Source of the DNA: Micromonospora sp. MH99
Lineage (GTDB): Bacteria; Actinomycetota; Actinomycetes; Mycobacteriales; Micromonosporaceae
Length of the DNA stretch: 64,000 nt
Direction: 5' to 3'
NCBI RefSeq assembly: GCF_021442385.1
Contig: NZ_MUZA01000005.1
Span: 62,001-126,000 of the forward strand
Under the pieces are notes generated by a model. The model saw only the letters and a list, made by a program, of their open reading frames with translations. It was not told the origin of the DNA and searched no databases. How positions within the stretch are numbered: position 1 is the stretch's first letter; each line of letters opens with the position of its first letter. Of this stretch, positions 1 through 8,107 are shown in pieces. The translations under genes and the position numbers were made by a program.

Positions 1-35
1 GTCGGTTCGAGAACGACGCTGACCGAAAATGATTA

Positions 36-2837
36 TCAGGCGGAGGTGTGGTACGCCAGCACGCCCCGGTTGATGGCCGCTATCGCCTGCCGGGCGGTGG
101 AGCGCAGCTCCGGCGAGGCGCCGCCGGAGTCGGCAAGTTGACCGAGCAGGTCGACCACCTGCCGCGCCCACCTGACGAAGTCGCCGGCGGGCATGTCCCC
201 GTCGATCTCGTGCCCGCTGCCGAGCACCTTGGCCAGCGCCTCGCCCCGCGCCCACCGGTAGACCGGCCAGGCGAAGCCCAGATCCGGCTCCCGGGTCGCG
301 GCCAGACCGCGCGCCGCCTCGTCGGCCTCGATCTCGCCCCACAGCTTCAGCGTCTCGTCGACGGCGTCGGCCACCGGGCCGCGCGGCAGCGACGCCCGCT
401 CGTCGACGTCGCGACGCGCCTCGAAGACCACCACGGACACCGCGGCGGCCAGCTCGGCCGGGGAGAGCCCGTCCCACACCCGTCGGCGCAGGCACTCGGC
501 GACCAGCAGATCCGCTTCCGTCCAGATCCGGCCGAGCATCCGACCGGCGTCGGTGACCGCGCCGTCGCGGGCGAGGTAACCACGGTCGGTCAGCAGCGCG
601 ACGATCCGGTCGAAGGTCCGCGCGAGGGACCCCGTGCGCCCGGACACCCGCTCGCGCAGCTCCTCGGTGTCCCGCTCCAGGCGGCGACGCCGCTCCGCCC
701 AGCGTGCGTGCTCCTCGCGCTCCGGGCAGGCGTGGCAGGGGTGGTTACGCAGCTCGGTGCGGAGCTGGGTGAGCCGGTGGTCCTCGCCGGGCGTCTGCCG
801 GGAGCGGCCACCGCGCCGGCCGCCGTGCCGGTCCAGGCCGGTGCCGCTGACCTCGGCGGCCAGATCCCGCCGGGCGCCCGGCGAGCGGTGGTTGAAGTGC
901 TTGGGCACCCGGATGCGGGCCAGCACCTCGGCGGGGGTGGTGAAGTCGCCGGGGCTGACCCGCCCCGCCCAGCGGTCCTGGGTGAGCACCAGCGGACGGG
1001 GTTCGCCGAACCCGCCGGTCGCCGGGTCCAGTACGACGGCCAGGCCGGCCCGCCGGCCGGACGGCACCCGGATGACGTCACCGATCCGCAGGCGCTCCAG
1101 CGACGCCACGGCGGCGGCCTTGCGCTGGGTCTGCCCCTGCCGGGCGATGGCCTTCTCCCGGTCGGCGATCGCCACCCGCAGCGCGAAGTACTCGTCGAAG
1201 TCGCCGTGGTGGCAGGCGGCCTCCGCGCCGTACGCCTCGATGGTCTCGGTGTTGCGCTGCACCTGCCGAGCCAGGCCGACCACCGACCGGTCCGCCTGGA
1301 ACTGGGCGAACGAGGACTCCAGCAGCGCCCGGGCCGGCTCCGCGCCGACCGTGCCGACCAGGTTCACCGCCATGTTGTACGAGGGCCGGAAGCTGGACCG
1401 CAGCGGATAGGTGCGGGTGGAGGCGAGCCCGGCCACGTGCCGCGGGTCGGTCTCCGGGGACCACACCACGACGGCGTGCCCCTCGACGTCGATGCCGCGC
1501 CGACCGGCGCGGCCGGTGAGCTGGGTGTACTCCCCCGGGGTCAGGTCGACGTGCGCCTCGCCGTTGTACTTGACCAGGCGTTCCAGGACCACGCAGCGGG
1601 CCGGCATGTTGATGCCCAACGCCAGGGTCTCGGTGGCGAAGACCGCCTTGACCAGGCCCCGGACGAACAGCTCCTCGACGATCTCCTTGAACACCGGCAA
1701 CATCCCGGCGTGGTGGGCCGCGAGGCCGCGCTCCAGGCCGTCGAGCCACTCCCAGTAGCCCAGCACCGTCAGGTCCTCGCCGGGAATGGCGGTGACCCGG
1801 GACTCGACCACCCGGCGGATCTCGGCGCGTTCGTCGGGCGAGGTGAGCCGCAGCCCGGCGGCGAGGCACTGCTGCACGGCGGCGGCGCAGCCGGCCCGGC
1901 TGAAGATGAACAGGATCGCCGGCAGCAGCCCCTCACGGTCCAGCCGGTCGACGATGTCCGGGCGCATCGGCCCACGCCAGCGGGGGCCACGCCGACCGGC
2001 GCCCGGCCCGGCGCTGCGCCCCTCCCCCAGCTCCAGCCGGCGCATCTGGTCCCGGGTGTAGCGCAGCAGCTCCGGGTGCACGTCGTGCTTGCGGGCGGCG
2101 TCGGCGTCGTGGAACAGGTCGAACATCCGCTTGCCGACAAGCATGTGCTGCCACAGCGGCACCGGCCGGTGCTCGCTGACCACCACCGCGGTCTCGCCGC
2201 GCACGGTGACCAGCCAGTCGGCGAACTCCTCGGCGTTGGACACGGTCGCCGACAGCGAGACCAGGGTGACCGAGGCGGGCAGGTGGATGATCACCTCTTC
2301 CCACACGCCACCGCGGAACCGGTCTGCGAGGTAGTGCACCTCGTCCATCACCACGTACGCCAGCCCCTGCAGGGTGCTGGACCCCGCGTAGAGCATGTTG
2401 CGCAGCACCTCGGTGGTCATCACCACCACCGGCGCGTCGCCGTTGATCGCGTTGTCGCCGGTGAGCAGGCCGACCTGCTCGGCGCCGTACCGGGCGACCA
2501 GATCGTGGTACTTCTGGTTGGACAGCGCCTTGATCGGCGTGGTGTAGAAGCACTTGCGCCGGGTGGGTGGCGTCGCGGCGTCGTCGGCCACCGCCGGGTC
2601 GTCGGGCCGCCCGCGCAGCGCCAGGTGTACGGCGAACTCGCCGACCACCGTCTTACCGGCGCCGGTGGGGGCGCAGACCAGCACGCCGCTGCCCCGCTCC
2701 AACGACTGACACGCCTCACGCTGGAAGTCGTCGAGATCGAACCCCAGGTCCAGGGCGAACTCGTCCAGTGCCGGGAACTGCGCGGTCTGCGCGGCCCGGC
2801 GGCGCGCCGCTGCGTACCGCTCGGCGGGGCTCGACAT
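36..2837 (-). CDS. helY: HelY-like DEAD/DEAH-box RNA helicase (Ski2/Mtr4 family)
   Basis: Superfamily 2 ATP-dependent helicase of 933 residues. Walker A APTGAGKT lies at residues 56-63, the DEVH box at 165-168, followed by motif III SLSAT, a helicase C domain with QLTGRAGRRG, and a C-terminal DSHCT-like helical region. It matches the length and layout of mycobacterial HelY, a presumed RNA-processing or repair helicase whose exact role is not settled. In many actinobacteria helY sits directly beside tatC and pafBC. Here about 5 kb with a lipid kinase, an exporter and a toxin-antitoxin pair lies between. ATG at 2837 is chosen because a TAATCT hexamer ends 7 nt before it (leaderless start). Confidence 0.93.
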   Translation of the reverse strand: MSSPAERYAAARRRAAQTAQFPALDEFALDLGFDLDDFQREACQSLERGSGVLVCAPTGAGKTVVGEFAVHLALRGRPDDPAVADDAATPPTRRKCFYTTPIKALSNQKYHDLVARYGAEQVGLLTGDNAINGDAPVVVMTTEVLRNMLYAGSSTLQGLAYVVMDEVHYLADRFRGGVWEEVIIHLPASVTLVSLSATVSNAEEFADWLVTVRGETAVVVSEHRPVPLWQHMLVGKRMFDLFHDADAARKHDVHPELLRYTRDQMRRLELGEGRSAGPGAGRRGPRWRGPMRPDIVDRLDREGLLPAILFIFSRAGCAAAVQQCLAAGLRLTSPDERAEIRRVVESRVTAIPGEDLTVLGYWEWLDGLERGLAAHHAGMLPVFKEIVEELFVRGLVKAVFATETLALGINMPARCVVLERLVKYNGEAHVDLTPGEYTQLTGRAGRRGIDVEGHAVVVWSPETDPRHVAGLASTRTYPLRSSFRPSYNMAVNLVGTVGAEPARALLESSFAQFQADRSVVGLARQVQRNTETIEAYGAEAACHHGDFDEYFALRVAIADREKAIARQGQTQRKAAAVASLERLRIGDVIRVPSGRRAGLAVVLDPATGGFGEPRPLVLTQDRWAGRVSPGDFTTPAEVLARIRVPKHFNHRSPGARRDLAAEVSGTGLDRHGGRRGGRSRQTPGEDHRLTQLRTELRNHPCHACPEREEHARWAERRRRLERDTEELRERVSGRTGSLARTFDRIVALLTDRGYLARDGAVTDAGRMLGRIWTEADLLVAECLRRRVWDGLSPAELAAAVSVVVFEARRDVDERASLPRGPVADAVDETLKLWGEIEADEAARGLAATREPDLGFAWPVYRWARGEALAKVLGSGHEIDGDMPAGDFVRWARQVVDLLGQLADSGGASPELRSTARQAIAAINRGVLAYHTSA

Positions 2838-2844
2838 GGCACCA

Positions 2845-2850
2845 AGATTA
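2845..2850 (-). promoter_or_regulatory. -10 element of helY (leaderless)
   Basis: TAATCT on the minus strand, 7 nt before the helY ATG, so transcription should begin at or next to the start codon. No Shine-Dalgarno sequence is present. Confidence 0.6.
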
Positions 2851-2910
2851 GTGCGTGCCGGGACACGACACCCGACAAGGCCGTGCGCGGGGGCCGTCGG
2901 CGGCGGTCGG

Positions 2911-2916
2911 TAGGGT
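2911..2916 (+). promoter_or_regulatory. -10 element of the HAD hydrolase gene (leaderless)
   Basis: TAGGGT followed by exactly 7 nt and a GTG at 2924. This favours the GTG over the in-frame upstream GTG at 2855. Confidence 0.6.
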
Positions 2917-2923
2917 GCACGGC

Positions 2924-3694
2924 GTGCCGGACCATGCCGAACCGCCCCAGACCAGTCCGCCGGGCAGCGTCGCGGATCCCACCGTCCCCCGGGCGTCCCG
3001 ACGGCCCGTCAAGGCGGTGCTCTTCGACTTCCACGGCACCCTGGCCCAGGTCGAGGAGCCCCGGCAGTGGGTCACCCAGGCCGCCGCCGCGTGCGGGGTC
3101 ACTCTGGACCGGGTCCGCGCCACCTCGCTGGCCGACCGGCTGCTCACCGCCGGCCGCGCGGGCGGCCCCCTGCCCGCCCGGGTGCCGCCCCGGCTGGCCG
3201 AGCTGTGGGCCGACCGGGACCTCTACGCGCACGCGCACCGGGGGGCGTACACGGGGCTGGCCGAAACCGTGGACGCGGGCATCGAAGGGTTCGCCGACGC
3301 GCTCTACGAGCGGCTGCTCGTCGCCGAGGGCTGGCTGCCGTACCCGGACACCGCCCCCACGCTGGCCGCGCTGCGCGACGCCGGTGTGCGGGTGGCGGTG
3401 GTCAGCAACATCGGCTTTGACCTGCGACCGCACTTCGACGCCTGGGGGTTGACCCACCTCGTCGACGCGTTCGTGCTGTCGTACGAGGTGGGGCGCTGCA
3501 AGCCCGACCCGGCGATCTTCTGGCGGGCGTGCGGGATGCTCGGCGTCGACCCCGAGCAGACGCTGATGGTCGGCGACACCCCGGCGGACGCGGGTGCGGT
3601 CGCCGCCGGCTGCGCGGTGCTGGTGCTCCCGGCCGCCGACCCGGGTCGGGAGAACGGCCTCGGCGCGGTCCTGGACCTGGCCCTGCCGACCTGA
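2924..3694 (+). CDS. HAD-superfamily hydrolase
   Basis: Haloacid dehalogenase-type hydrolase of about 256 residues with all core motifs: motif I LFDFHGTLA, motif II VVSN, the lysine in CKPDP, and motif IV MVGDTPADAGA. Motif I is D-F-H-G-T, so the second aspartate typical of phosphatases (DxD) is replaced by histidine. This also occurs in dehalogenase-like members, so phosphatase activity should not be assumed. Substrate unknown. It is transcribed divergently from helY from a separate leaderless promoter and converges on the VapC-like gene 18 bp downstream. The start at 2924 is preferred to 2855 on promoter spacing. Confidence 0.85.
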   Translation: MPDHAEPPQTSPPGSVADPTVPRASRRPVKAVLFDFHGTLAQVEEPRQWVTQAAAACGVTLDRVRATSLADRLLTAGRAGGPLPARVPPRLAELWADRDLYAHAHRGAYTGLAETVDAGIEGFADALYERLLVAEGWLPYPDTAPTLAALRDAGVRVAVVSNIGFDLRPHFDAWGLTHLVDAFVLSYEVGRCKPDPAIFWRACGMLGVDPEQTLMVGDTPADAGAVAAGCAVLVLPAADPGRENGLGAVLDLALPT

Positions 3695-3712
3695 ACCGCG
3701 CTGCGGAAACCG

Positions 3713-4111
3713 TCAGGTCGGAATGTGGATGATCGGTAGCTCGCCGTCACCGTACCGGTCCTCCCCGGTCAGGATCGAGGCGTCATGGTCGAGTACGGCC
3801 AGCACGGTGGTGGCGAGATCGGCCCGACCCGTCACCGTCCGCCAGTAGCTGAGTTCGTGCCAGGAGTGCCCCTCGGTGGAGAGCACCGCACAGGCGTCCA
3901 GGATCAGCAGCCGGTGCAGGGTCGCCCGTTCCTTCGGGTCACTGACGATCGCCAGGGCCTCCGCCGCGGTCACGGCGGTGACACCGAACCTGTTGCGGTC
4001 CTGGATCACCTCGTGCAGCGGTTCCCCGACATGCACCGACCCCGCCAGATAAGCCAGCAGCGCCGACCGATCCAGCACGAGCCGGACCGGCCGGTCGTCC
4101 GCGGCGCTCAC
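3713..4111 (-). CDS. PIN-domain protein, probable VapC-type toxin ribonuclease
   Basis: A 132-residue protein with the acidic pattern of a PIN nuclease: Asp14 in LVLDRSALLAYL, Glu51 in AAEAL, Asp98 in GRADLA, and an acidic ILTGEDRYG strand near 115-121. PIN toxins of VapBC modules cleave RNA in a Mg2+-dependent way and are neutralised by a cognate antitoxin. The ATG overlaps the stop of the upstream RHH-like gene by four bases (ATGA), the usual antitoxin-toxin coupling. RNA target unknown. It could alternatively be a non-toxin PIN regulator. Confidence 0.75.
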   Translation of the reverse strand: MSAADDRPVRLVLDRSALLAYLAGSVHVGEPLHEVIQDRNRFGVTAVTAAEALAIVSDPKERATLHRLLILDACAVLSTEGHSWHELSYWRTVTGRADLATTVLAVLDHDASILTGEDRYGDGELPIIHIPT

Positions 4112-4416
4112 GCGGCCGGCTGGTCGGCGGTGTCCCGCATGTGTTGGCGTGCCCGCTCGCGCAGCGCATGCCGGCGCTCCGGCGACCAGTCGGCCTCAAC
4201 GGCGGCACGACGGGCACGCGCCTCGGCCACACCCTGCTCGGTGATCTGGATGCCCTGGTGGGCCAGCTCCGCGTCCAGGGCGTCCAGACGCATCCGGTCC
4301 CGGACGGCCTGGGTGATGTACGCGCTGGCGTTGGACTCGTGCTCCAGGCGCTCCGCCACGTCGGGTGGGACGGAGATGGACAGCTTCCGCATCGCGCTGG
4401 TCATACCCGAGACCAT
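4108..4416 (-). CDS. Ribbon-helix-helix antitoxin-like protein (VapB type)
   Basis: A 102-residue protein whose N-terminus (MRKLSISVPPDVAERLEHE) has the beta strand and first helix typical of ribbon-helix-helix DNA-binding antitoxins. A long charged helical tail rich in Glu and Arg probably wraps the toxin. It lies immediately upstream of and overlaps the PIN gene, so the pair is likely one operon repressed by its own antitoxin-toxin complex. The true start may be ATG 4404 or ATG 4392, because the segment MVSGMTSAM is not typical of the fold. Confidence 0.7.
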   Translation of the reverse strand: MVSGMTSAMRKLSISVPPDVAERLEHESNASAYITQAVRDRMRLDALDAELAHQGIQITEQGVAEARARRAAVEADWSPERRHALRERARQHMRDTADQPAA

Positions 4417-4497
4417 ACGCCGGTAGCACCGCCTCGGCGAACACCCACGGCCGCGTCCGGCGCTCGGGTGCCTGCGGCGTCGGAAGATCGCGCCGAG

Positions 4498-4545
4498 GCG
4501 CCCGGCCCCGAACGGCGGAACCCGCCGTCGTTCGGGGCCGGGCGC
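4498..4545 (-). terminator. Strong hairpin terminator after the MFS gene
   Basis: A perfect 17-bp inverted repeat (arms 4498-4514 and 4529-4545, 14-nt loop) directly abutting the MFS stop codon. There is no long U tract, which is common for GC-rich actinobacterial terminators. Confidence 0.7.
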
Positions 4546-5751
4546 TCAGGCGACCGCCTCCCGCAGGGGCCGCCAGGCGATGGCGGCGATCGCCGCCATC
4601 GCGACGGCGGCGATCCAGAACGGCGTGGTGATCTCCCAGGCGCTGGCGAACAGGCCGCCGAGGAGCGAGCCCACCGCGGCGCCGCCGAGATCCAGCACTG
4701 CGTACACGCTGCCGACCCGGCCGCGCAGGTGCGCAGGCACGACCCGTTGCCGGACCGAGGTGACGGTGATGCCCCACACCATGGCATGGATGCTGAACAC
4801 GACCAGGACGACGGCGGCGATCCAGGGTGTCATCGTGGTCGCGAGGCACACGTGCGTCACGACCTCGATCACCAGGCCGGCACGCAACAGGGTGGCGCTG
4901 CCGAACGCGCGCGTCAGCCTCGCGGCGACAGCGCTGCCGACCAGACCGCCGACCGCGAACGCGGACAACAGGAAGCCGTAGCCGACGGTGGACACACCCA
5001 GGCGCTCCCGGCAGTAGAGCACGAACACGGCGAACGCGGCACCGAACGCGATGTTGCCCAGTCCCATGCTCACGGCGAGGGTCCGCAGCAGTCGGTGCCG
5101 CCACAACCACCGCACACCGGCGGCGACCTCGGCACGCAGCGAGGCCCGCCGAGGCGGGTCGCCACTGACGGGGACTCGCCGGATGCCCGCGATCAGCGCC
5201 GCGGACGTCGCGAAGGTGAGCGCGTCGACCCCGAACGGCACGGCCGCCGAGACGACGAACAACCACGCGCCCAGCGGCTTCGCGACGAACTGGTTGCCGA
5301 TGGTGAAGCTCGCGTAGAGCCGAGCGTTGGCGCGCGGCAGGTCCACCGGGGCGACGACCGCCGGGAGCAGGGCACCCAACGCGGTGTCCGCGAGGGTCTC
5401 CCCCGTACCCAGAAGGAAGAGCACCGCGTAGACGACGGCCACCGAGACGGTTCCGGTCGCGATGGTCGTCGACAACGCCGCCAGAGCCGCGGCGCGGGCC
5501 AGGTTGACGGCCACGACCAGCCGGCGACGGTCGAGCCGATCGACGTAGGCACCGCTGGCCAGGGCGAACAGCAGCCAGGACAGCTGCTGGGCGAAGACGG
5601 CGCCGGCGATGAGGGCCGGGTCGTCGCTGACGGAGGCGACCAGCAGCGGGCCGGCGGCCATCGTGACGCCGTCGCCGACGTTGGACACCGCCGCAGCGGT
5701 CCACAGTTTGGTGAAGTCCGCGCCGAGACGCGCGGATACAGGGGCACGCAC
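4546..5751 (-). CDS. MFS exporter (MFS_3 / macrolide-efflux-like family)
   Basis: A 401-residue integral membrane protein with about 12 hydrophobic segments and the MFS loop motif between TM2 and TM3 (SGAYVDRLDRRRLV). It resembles the MFS_3 group of macrolide and siderophore exporters, so a small-molecule efflux role by proton antiport is likely but the substrate is unknown. The GTG start at 5751 has GGAG 5 nt upstream. It is preceded by a short translated-looking leader ORF and hairpins (5795-5904) that could regulate expression, and it is followed by a strong hairpin terminator, so it appears to be a self-contained transcription unit inserted between helY and the tat genes. Confidence 0.85.
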   Translation of the reverse strand: MRAPVSARLGADFTKLWTAAAVSNVGDGVTMAAGPLLVASVSDDPALIAGAVFAQQLSWLLFALASGAYVDRLDRRRLVVAVNLARAAALAALSTTIATGTVSVAVVYAVLFLLGTGETLADTALGALLPAVVAPVDLPRANARLYASFTIGNQFVAKPLGAWLFVVSAAVPFGVDALTFATSAALIAGIRRVPVSGDPPRRASLRAEVAAGVRWLWRHRLLRTLAVSMGLGNIAFGAAFAVFVLYCRERLGVSTVGYGFLLSAFAVGGLVGSAVAARLTRAFGSATLLRAGLVIEVVTHVCLATTMTPWIAAVVLVVFSIHAMVWGITVTSVRQRVVPAHLRGRVGSVYAVLDLGGAAVGSLLGGLFASAWEITTPFWIAAVAMAAIAAIAWRPLREAVA

Positions 5752-5794
5752 AAGAACTCCTCGAGCCAGGAAAGGAAACGGTCGTCGTGGGACC

Positions 5795-5840
5795 GCTCCG
5801 CGGCGAGGAGCACCGGACCACCGGAGGTGAACTCCGGCGG
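5795..5840 (-). promoter_or_regulatory. Candidate attenuator hairpins in the MFS leader
   Basis: Two stem-loops in the leader RNA between the leader-peptide stop and the MFS start. The first is a 9-bp stem with one G-U pair (arms 5832-5840 and 5818-5826, 5-nt loop). The second is a weaker 5-bp GC stem (5807-5811 with 5795-5799). A ribosome at the leader stop (5848) would overlap the first stem, so its progress could change RNA folding. No clear U tract is seen, so control could be transcriptional or translational. Confidence 0.45.
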
Positions 5841-5847
5841 CGCACGA

Positions 5848-5904
5848 TCAGTGCCGGGCGTGCCCTCGCGGCGAGGCGGAGACCGTGACCATGGCGAGGC
5901 GCAT
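5848..5904 (-). CDS. Putative 18-residue leader peptide upstream of the MFS exporter
   Basis: A short ORF encoding MRLAMVTVSASPRGHARH, with a strong Shine-Dalgarno GGGAG exactly 5 nt before its ATG. That is better than many annotated genes here and argues that it is translated. It ends 96 nt before the exporter GTG, with hairpins in between. The layout matches ribosome-mediated attenuation known for resistance genes (for example erm leaders and actinobacterial efflux or ABCF genes), where an antibiotic-stalled ribosome turns on the downstream gene. The sequence matches no leader family I know, and the inducer is unknown. Confidence 0.5.
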   Translation of the reverse strand: MRLAMVTVSASPRGHARH

Positions 5905-5940
5905 GTCAGCTCCCAACTGTCGATCAATACCGGTCCGAGC

Positions 5941-5946
5941 AGAATA
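5941..5946 (-). promoter_or_regulatory. Possible -10 box for the leader peptide-MFS transcript
   Basis: TATTCT on the minus strand, 36 nt before the leader-peptide ATG. It would give a short 5' UTR containing the GGGAG ribosome site. No convincing -35 is visible. Confidence 0.4.
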
Positions 5947-6063
5947 GCCGGCCATCGACGTTCTCGTATCCCCCAAGCGCGACCCGCTCGCCACCTGCCG
6001 GGCGACGCGCCTCGCGTTGTTCCGGAGGTGGACACCGCCGCAGATCCCCGCGGGCCGACCGCC

Positions 6064-6069
6064 TAGCGT
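6064..6069 (+). promoter_or_regulatory. -10 element of the EamA gene (leaderless)
   Basis: TAGCGT followed by 7 nt and GTG 6077. Confidence 0.6.
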
Positions 6070-6076
6070 CGTGCTC

Positions 6077-6988
6077 GTGACGGAGACCCTGCTGCCCGAC
6101 CCGCGCCCGACCGACGCGCCCCCACAGCGGCGCGGCGGCGTGCTCGCCGTGGGGCTGGTGCTCGGCGGGGCGCTGTCGGTGCAGTTCGGCTCCGCCCTGG
6201 CCGCGCTGCTCTTTCCGCGTACCGGGGTGGCCGGGGCGGTCACCCTGCGGCTGACGATCTCGGCCGTGCTGCTGCTCATCGTGTGCCGGCCCCGGCTGCG
6301 CGGGCACGACCGCTCGGCCTGGCTCGCGGCCGGCGCGTTCGGGCTGGCCCTGGCCGGCATGAACTCGCTGTTCTACCAGGCCATCGAGCGGATCCCGCTC
6401 GGCCCGACGGTGACCCTGGAGGTGCTCGGCCCCCTCGCTCTGTCGGTGTTCACCGCCCGTCGGCTGGCGAGCTGGTGCTGGGCGGGGCTCGCGCTGGCCG
6501 GGGTGGCGCTGCTCGGGCAGGGCGGCTTCGACCGGCTCAACCCGGCGGGGGTGGCCTTCGCGTTCGGCGCGGGCGCCATGTGGGCGGCGTACATCGTGCT
6601 CAGCGCGCGGGTCGGCGACCGGTTCCCGGGCGCGGACGGGCTGGCCCTCGCGCTGACCCTCGCCGCGCTGGTCACCCTGCCCCTGGGCATCGTCGACGGC
6701 GGCGCCGCCCTGCTCGACCCGCAGGTGCTGGCGCTGGGCACCGCCCTCGCGGTCCTCGCCTCCGGACTGCCGTACACCCTGGAACTGCTGGCGCTGCGCC
6801 GGATGCCCACCGCCACCTTTGCGGTGCTGATGAGCCTCGGCCCGGCCATCGCCACCCTCGCCGGATGGCTGGTGCTGCGGCAGGCGCTGACGCTCCTGGA
6901 ATGCGCCGCCATCGTGCTGGTCATCGCCGCCAGCATCGGCGCGGTACGGGTCAGAGCAGCAGTCGTAGAGCCCCCGGCACAGCGGTGA
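6077..6988 (+). CDS. EamA/DMT-family transporter
   Basis: About 303 residues with roughly ten hydrophobic segments forming two EamA repeats, as in RhaT/YdcZ-like drug/metabolite transporters that export amino acids or other metabolites. Cargo unknown. The second repeat ends in a typical terminal helix before a short hydrophilic tail. GTG 6077 is chosen over an upstream in-frame TTG at 6017 because of the TAGCGT hexamer 7 nt before it. The 3' end overlaps the convergent lipid kinase gene by 38 bp, so the two transcripts are antisense over their last codons. Confidence 0.85.
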   Translation: MTETLLPDPRPTDAPPQRRGGVLAVGLVLGGALSVQFGSALAALLFPRTGVAGAVTLRLTISAVLLLIVCRPRLRGHDRSAWLAAGAFGLALAGMNSLFYQAIERIPLGPTVTLEVLGPLALSVFTARRLASWCWAGLALAGVALLGQGGFDRLNPAGVAFAFGAGAMWAAYIVLSARVGDRFPGADGLALALTLAALVTLPLGIVDGGAALLDPQVLALGTALAVLASGLPYTLELLALRRMPTATFAVLMSLGPAIATLAGWLVLRQALTLLECAAIVLVIAASIGAVRVRAAVVEPPAQR

Positions 6989-7940
6989 TCGTCACCGGCA
7001 GGCGCAGCGAGCGTTCCCCGTCGGCGTACGTGACGATGTCGTCGGCGGCCAACTCCACGGTGCGGGCCCGGTAGCTGCTCACCAGCGGGTGGCTCACGTG
7101 GGTGCCCTGGTAGATGCGCGGCTTGACCCGGATCAGGGTTCGCCGGTCGACGCGACCGGCCACCACCACGTCGAGCAGCCCGTCGGTCGGGTCGGCGTCG
7201 GGACAGATCCGCATCCCCCCGCCGTACGTCGGGCAGTTGCCCACCGCCACCAGCACCGCGTCCAGCTCGTGCGGCACCCCGTCGAGGCGCAGCGTGTAGC
7301 GGCGCGGCCGGAGCCGGGCCAGCTCGACCACGATCGCCAGGTCGTACCGGCGGGGGCCGCGCGGCCAGCGCATCCGGTTGGCGCGCTCGTTGACGATCGC
7401 GTCGAAGCCCGCCGCGAGGACCGCCCCGTACCAACGCTCGGCCCCGTCGACGCCGGCCATCCGGGCCAGGTCGACGACGCGGGCCCGACCGGCGCGCAGC
7501 GCCTCGGCGATCACCGCCACGGCGGCGACGGGATCGGCCGGGAAGCCGGTGTCGAGGGCGAAGTCGTTGCCGGTGCCGGCCGGCACCGGCCCGAACGGCA
7601 CGTCGGTGCCGGCGACGGCCTGCATGGCCCGGTGCACGGTGCCGTCCCCGCCGATAGCGACAAGCGCGTCGACACCGTCGGCGACCGCGGTACGACACGC
7701 CGCCTCCGCCTCGTCCGGGTCGGACGCCGACAGCTTCCGGACCGGCCGGCCGGCGGCGGCCAGCCCGTCCAGCAGCCGGGGCAGCAGCGCCCGGTGCCGT
7801 CCCCGGCCGGCCGTCGGGTTGACGAGCACGGCCACCGGGCCACCCTCATCCCGGGCGCGCTCGACCGGGTCGCCGGCGGAAGGGGTGCGCTCGCCCGGGC
7901 CGTCGGTGGGCGGGCCGGACAGGTGATCGTCTGCGGTCAC
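6951..7940 (-). CDS. Diacylglycerol kinase-family lipid kinase
   Basis: A 329-residue DAGK catalytic-domain protein. The phosphate-binding stretch VLVNPTAGRGR and nucleotide motif GGDGTVHRAM are clear, followed by GPVPAGTGNDFA and the second beta domain with PDADPTDGLLDVVV. Such enzymes phosphorylate diacylglycerol or related lipids with ATP at the membrane (YegS/DgkB/sphingosine-kinase-like). The exact lipid is not predictable. The start is set to GTG 7940, 7 nt after TACGGT, which removes a 12-residue low-quality extension. It converges on, and overlaps by 38 bp, the EamA gene. Confidence 0.88.
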   Translation of the reverse strand: MTADDHLSGPPTDGPGERTPSAGDPVERARDEGGPVAVLVNPTAGRGRHRALLPRLLDGLAAAGRPVRKLSASDPDEAEAACRTAVADGVDALVAIGGDGTVHRAMQAVAGTDVPFGPVPAGTGNDFALDTGFPADPVAAVAVIAEALRAGRARVVDLARMAGVDGAERWYGAVLAAGFDAIVNERANRMRWPRGPRRYDLAIVVELARLRPRRYTLRLDGVPHELDAVLVAVGNCPTYGGGMRICPDADPTDGLLDVVVAGRVDRRTLIRVKPRIYQGTHVSHPLVSSYRARTVELAADDIVTYADGERSLRLPVTITAVPGALRLLL

Positions 7941-7947
7941 GGGCAGC

Positions 7948-7953
7948 ACCGTA
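7948..7953 (-). promoter_or_regulatory. -10 element of the lipid kinase gene (leaderless)
   Basis: TACGGT on the minus strand, 7 nt before GTG 7940. Confidence 0.55.
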
Positions 7954-8051
7954 CCGGTCGGACACCCGCTGTTCACCCGGGGCGGCCGACGTCACGATCA
8001 GTCTCGCCGCCGGCGCGTCGGGTGAGCGCCCTGCGGGGCCGCTGACACGAC

Positions 8052-8082
8052 GACGCCGCCCCCGGCAGGCGGGGACGGCGTC
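8052..8082 (-). terminator. Hairpin terminator downstream of tatC
   Basis: A 13-bp inverted repeat with one mismatch (arms 8052-8064 and 8070-8082, 5-nt loop), starting 26 nt after the tatC stop. It probably ends the tatAC transcript. Confidence 0.6.
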
Positions 8083-8107
8083 GGTGCAGTCCGGCGGCGC
8101 GGGGCCG

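Noticed and set aside
48-3452. Long open frame opposite helY (over 1100 codons)
   Set aside because: It is antisense to a well-supported helicase, has Arg/Pro/Gly/His-rich low-complexity translation, and is expected in GC-rich DNA.
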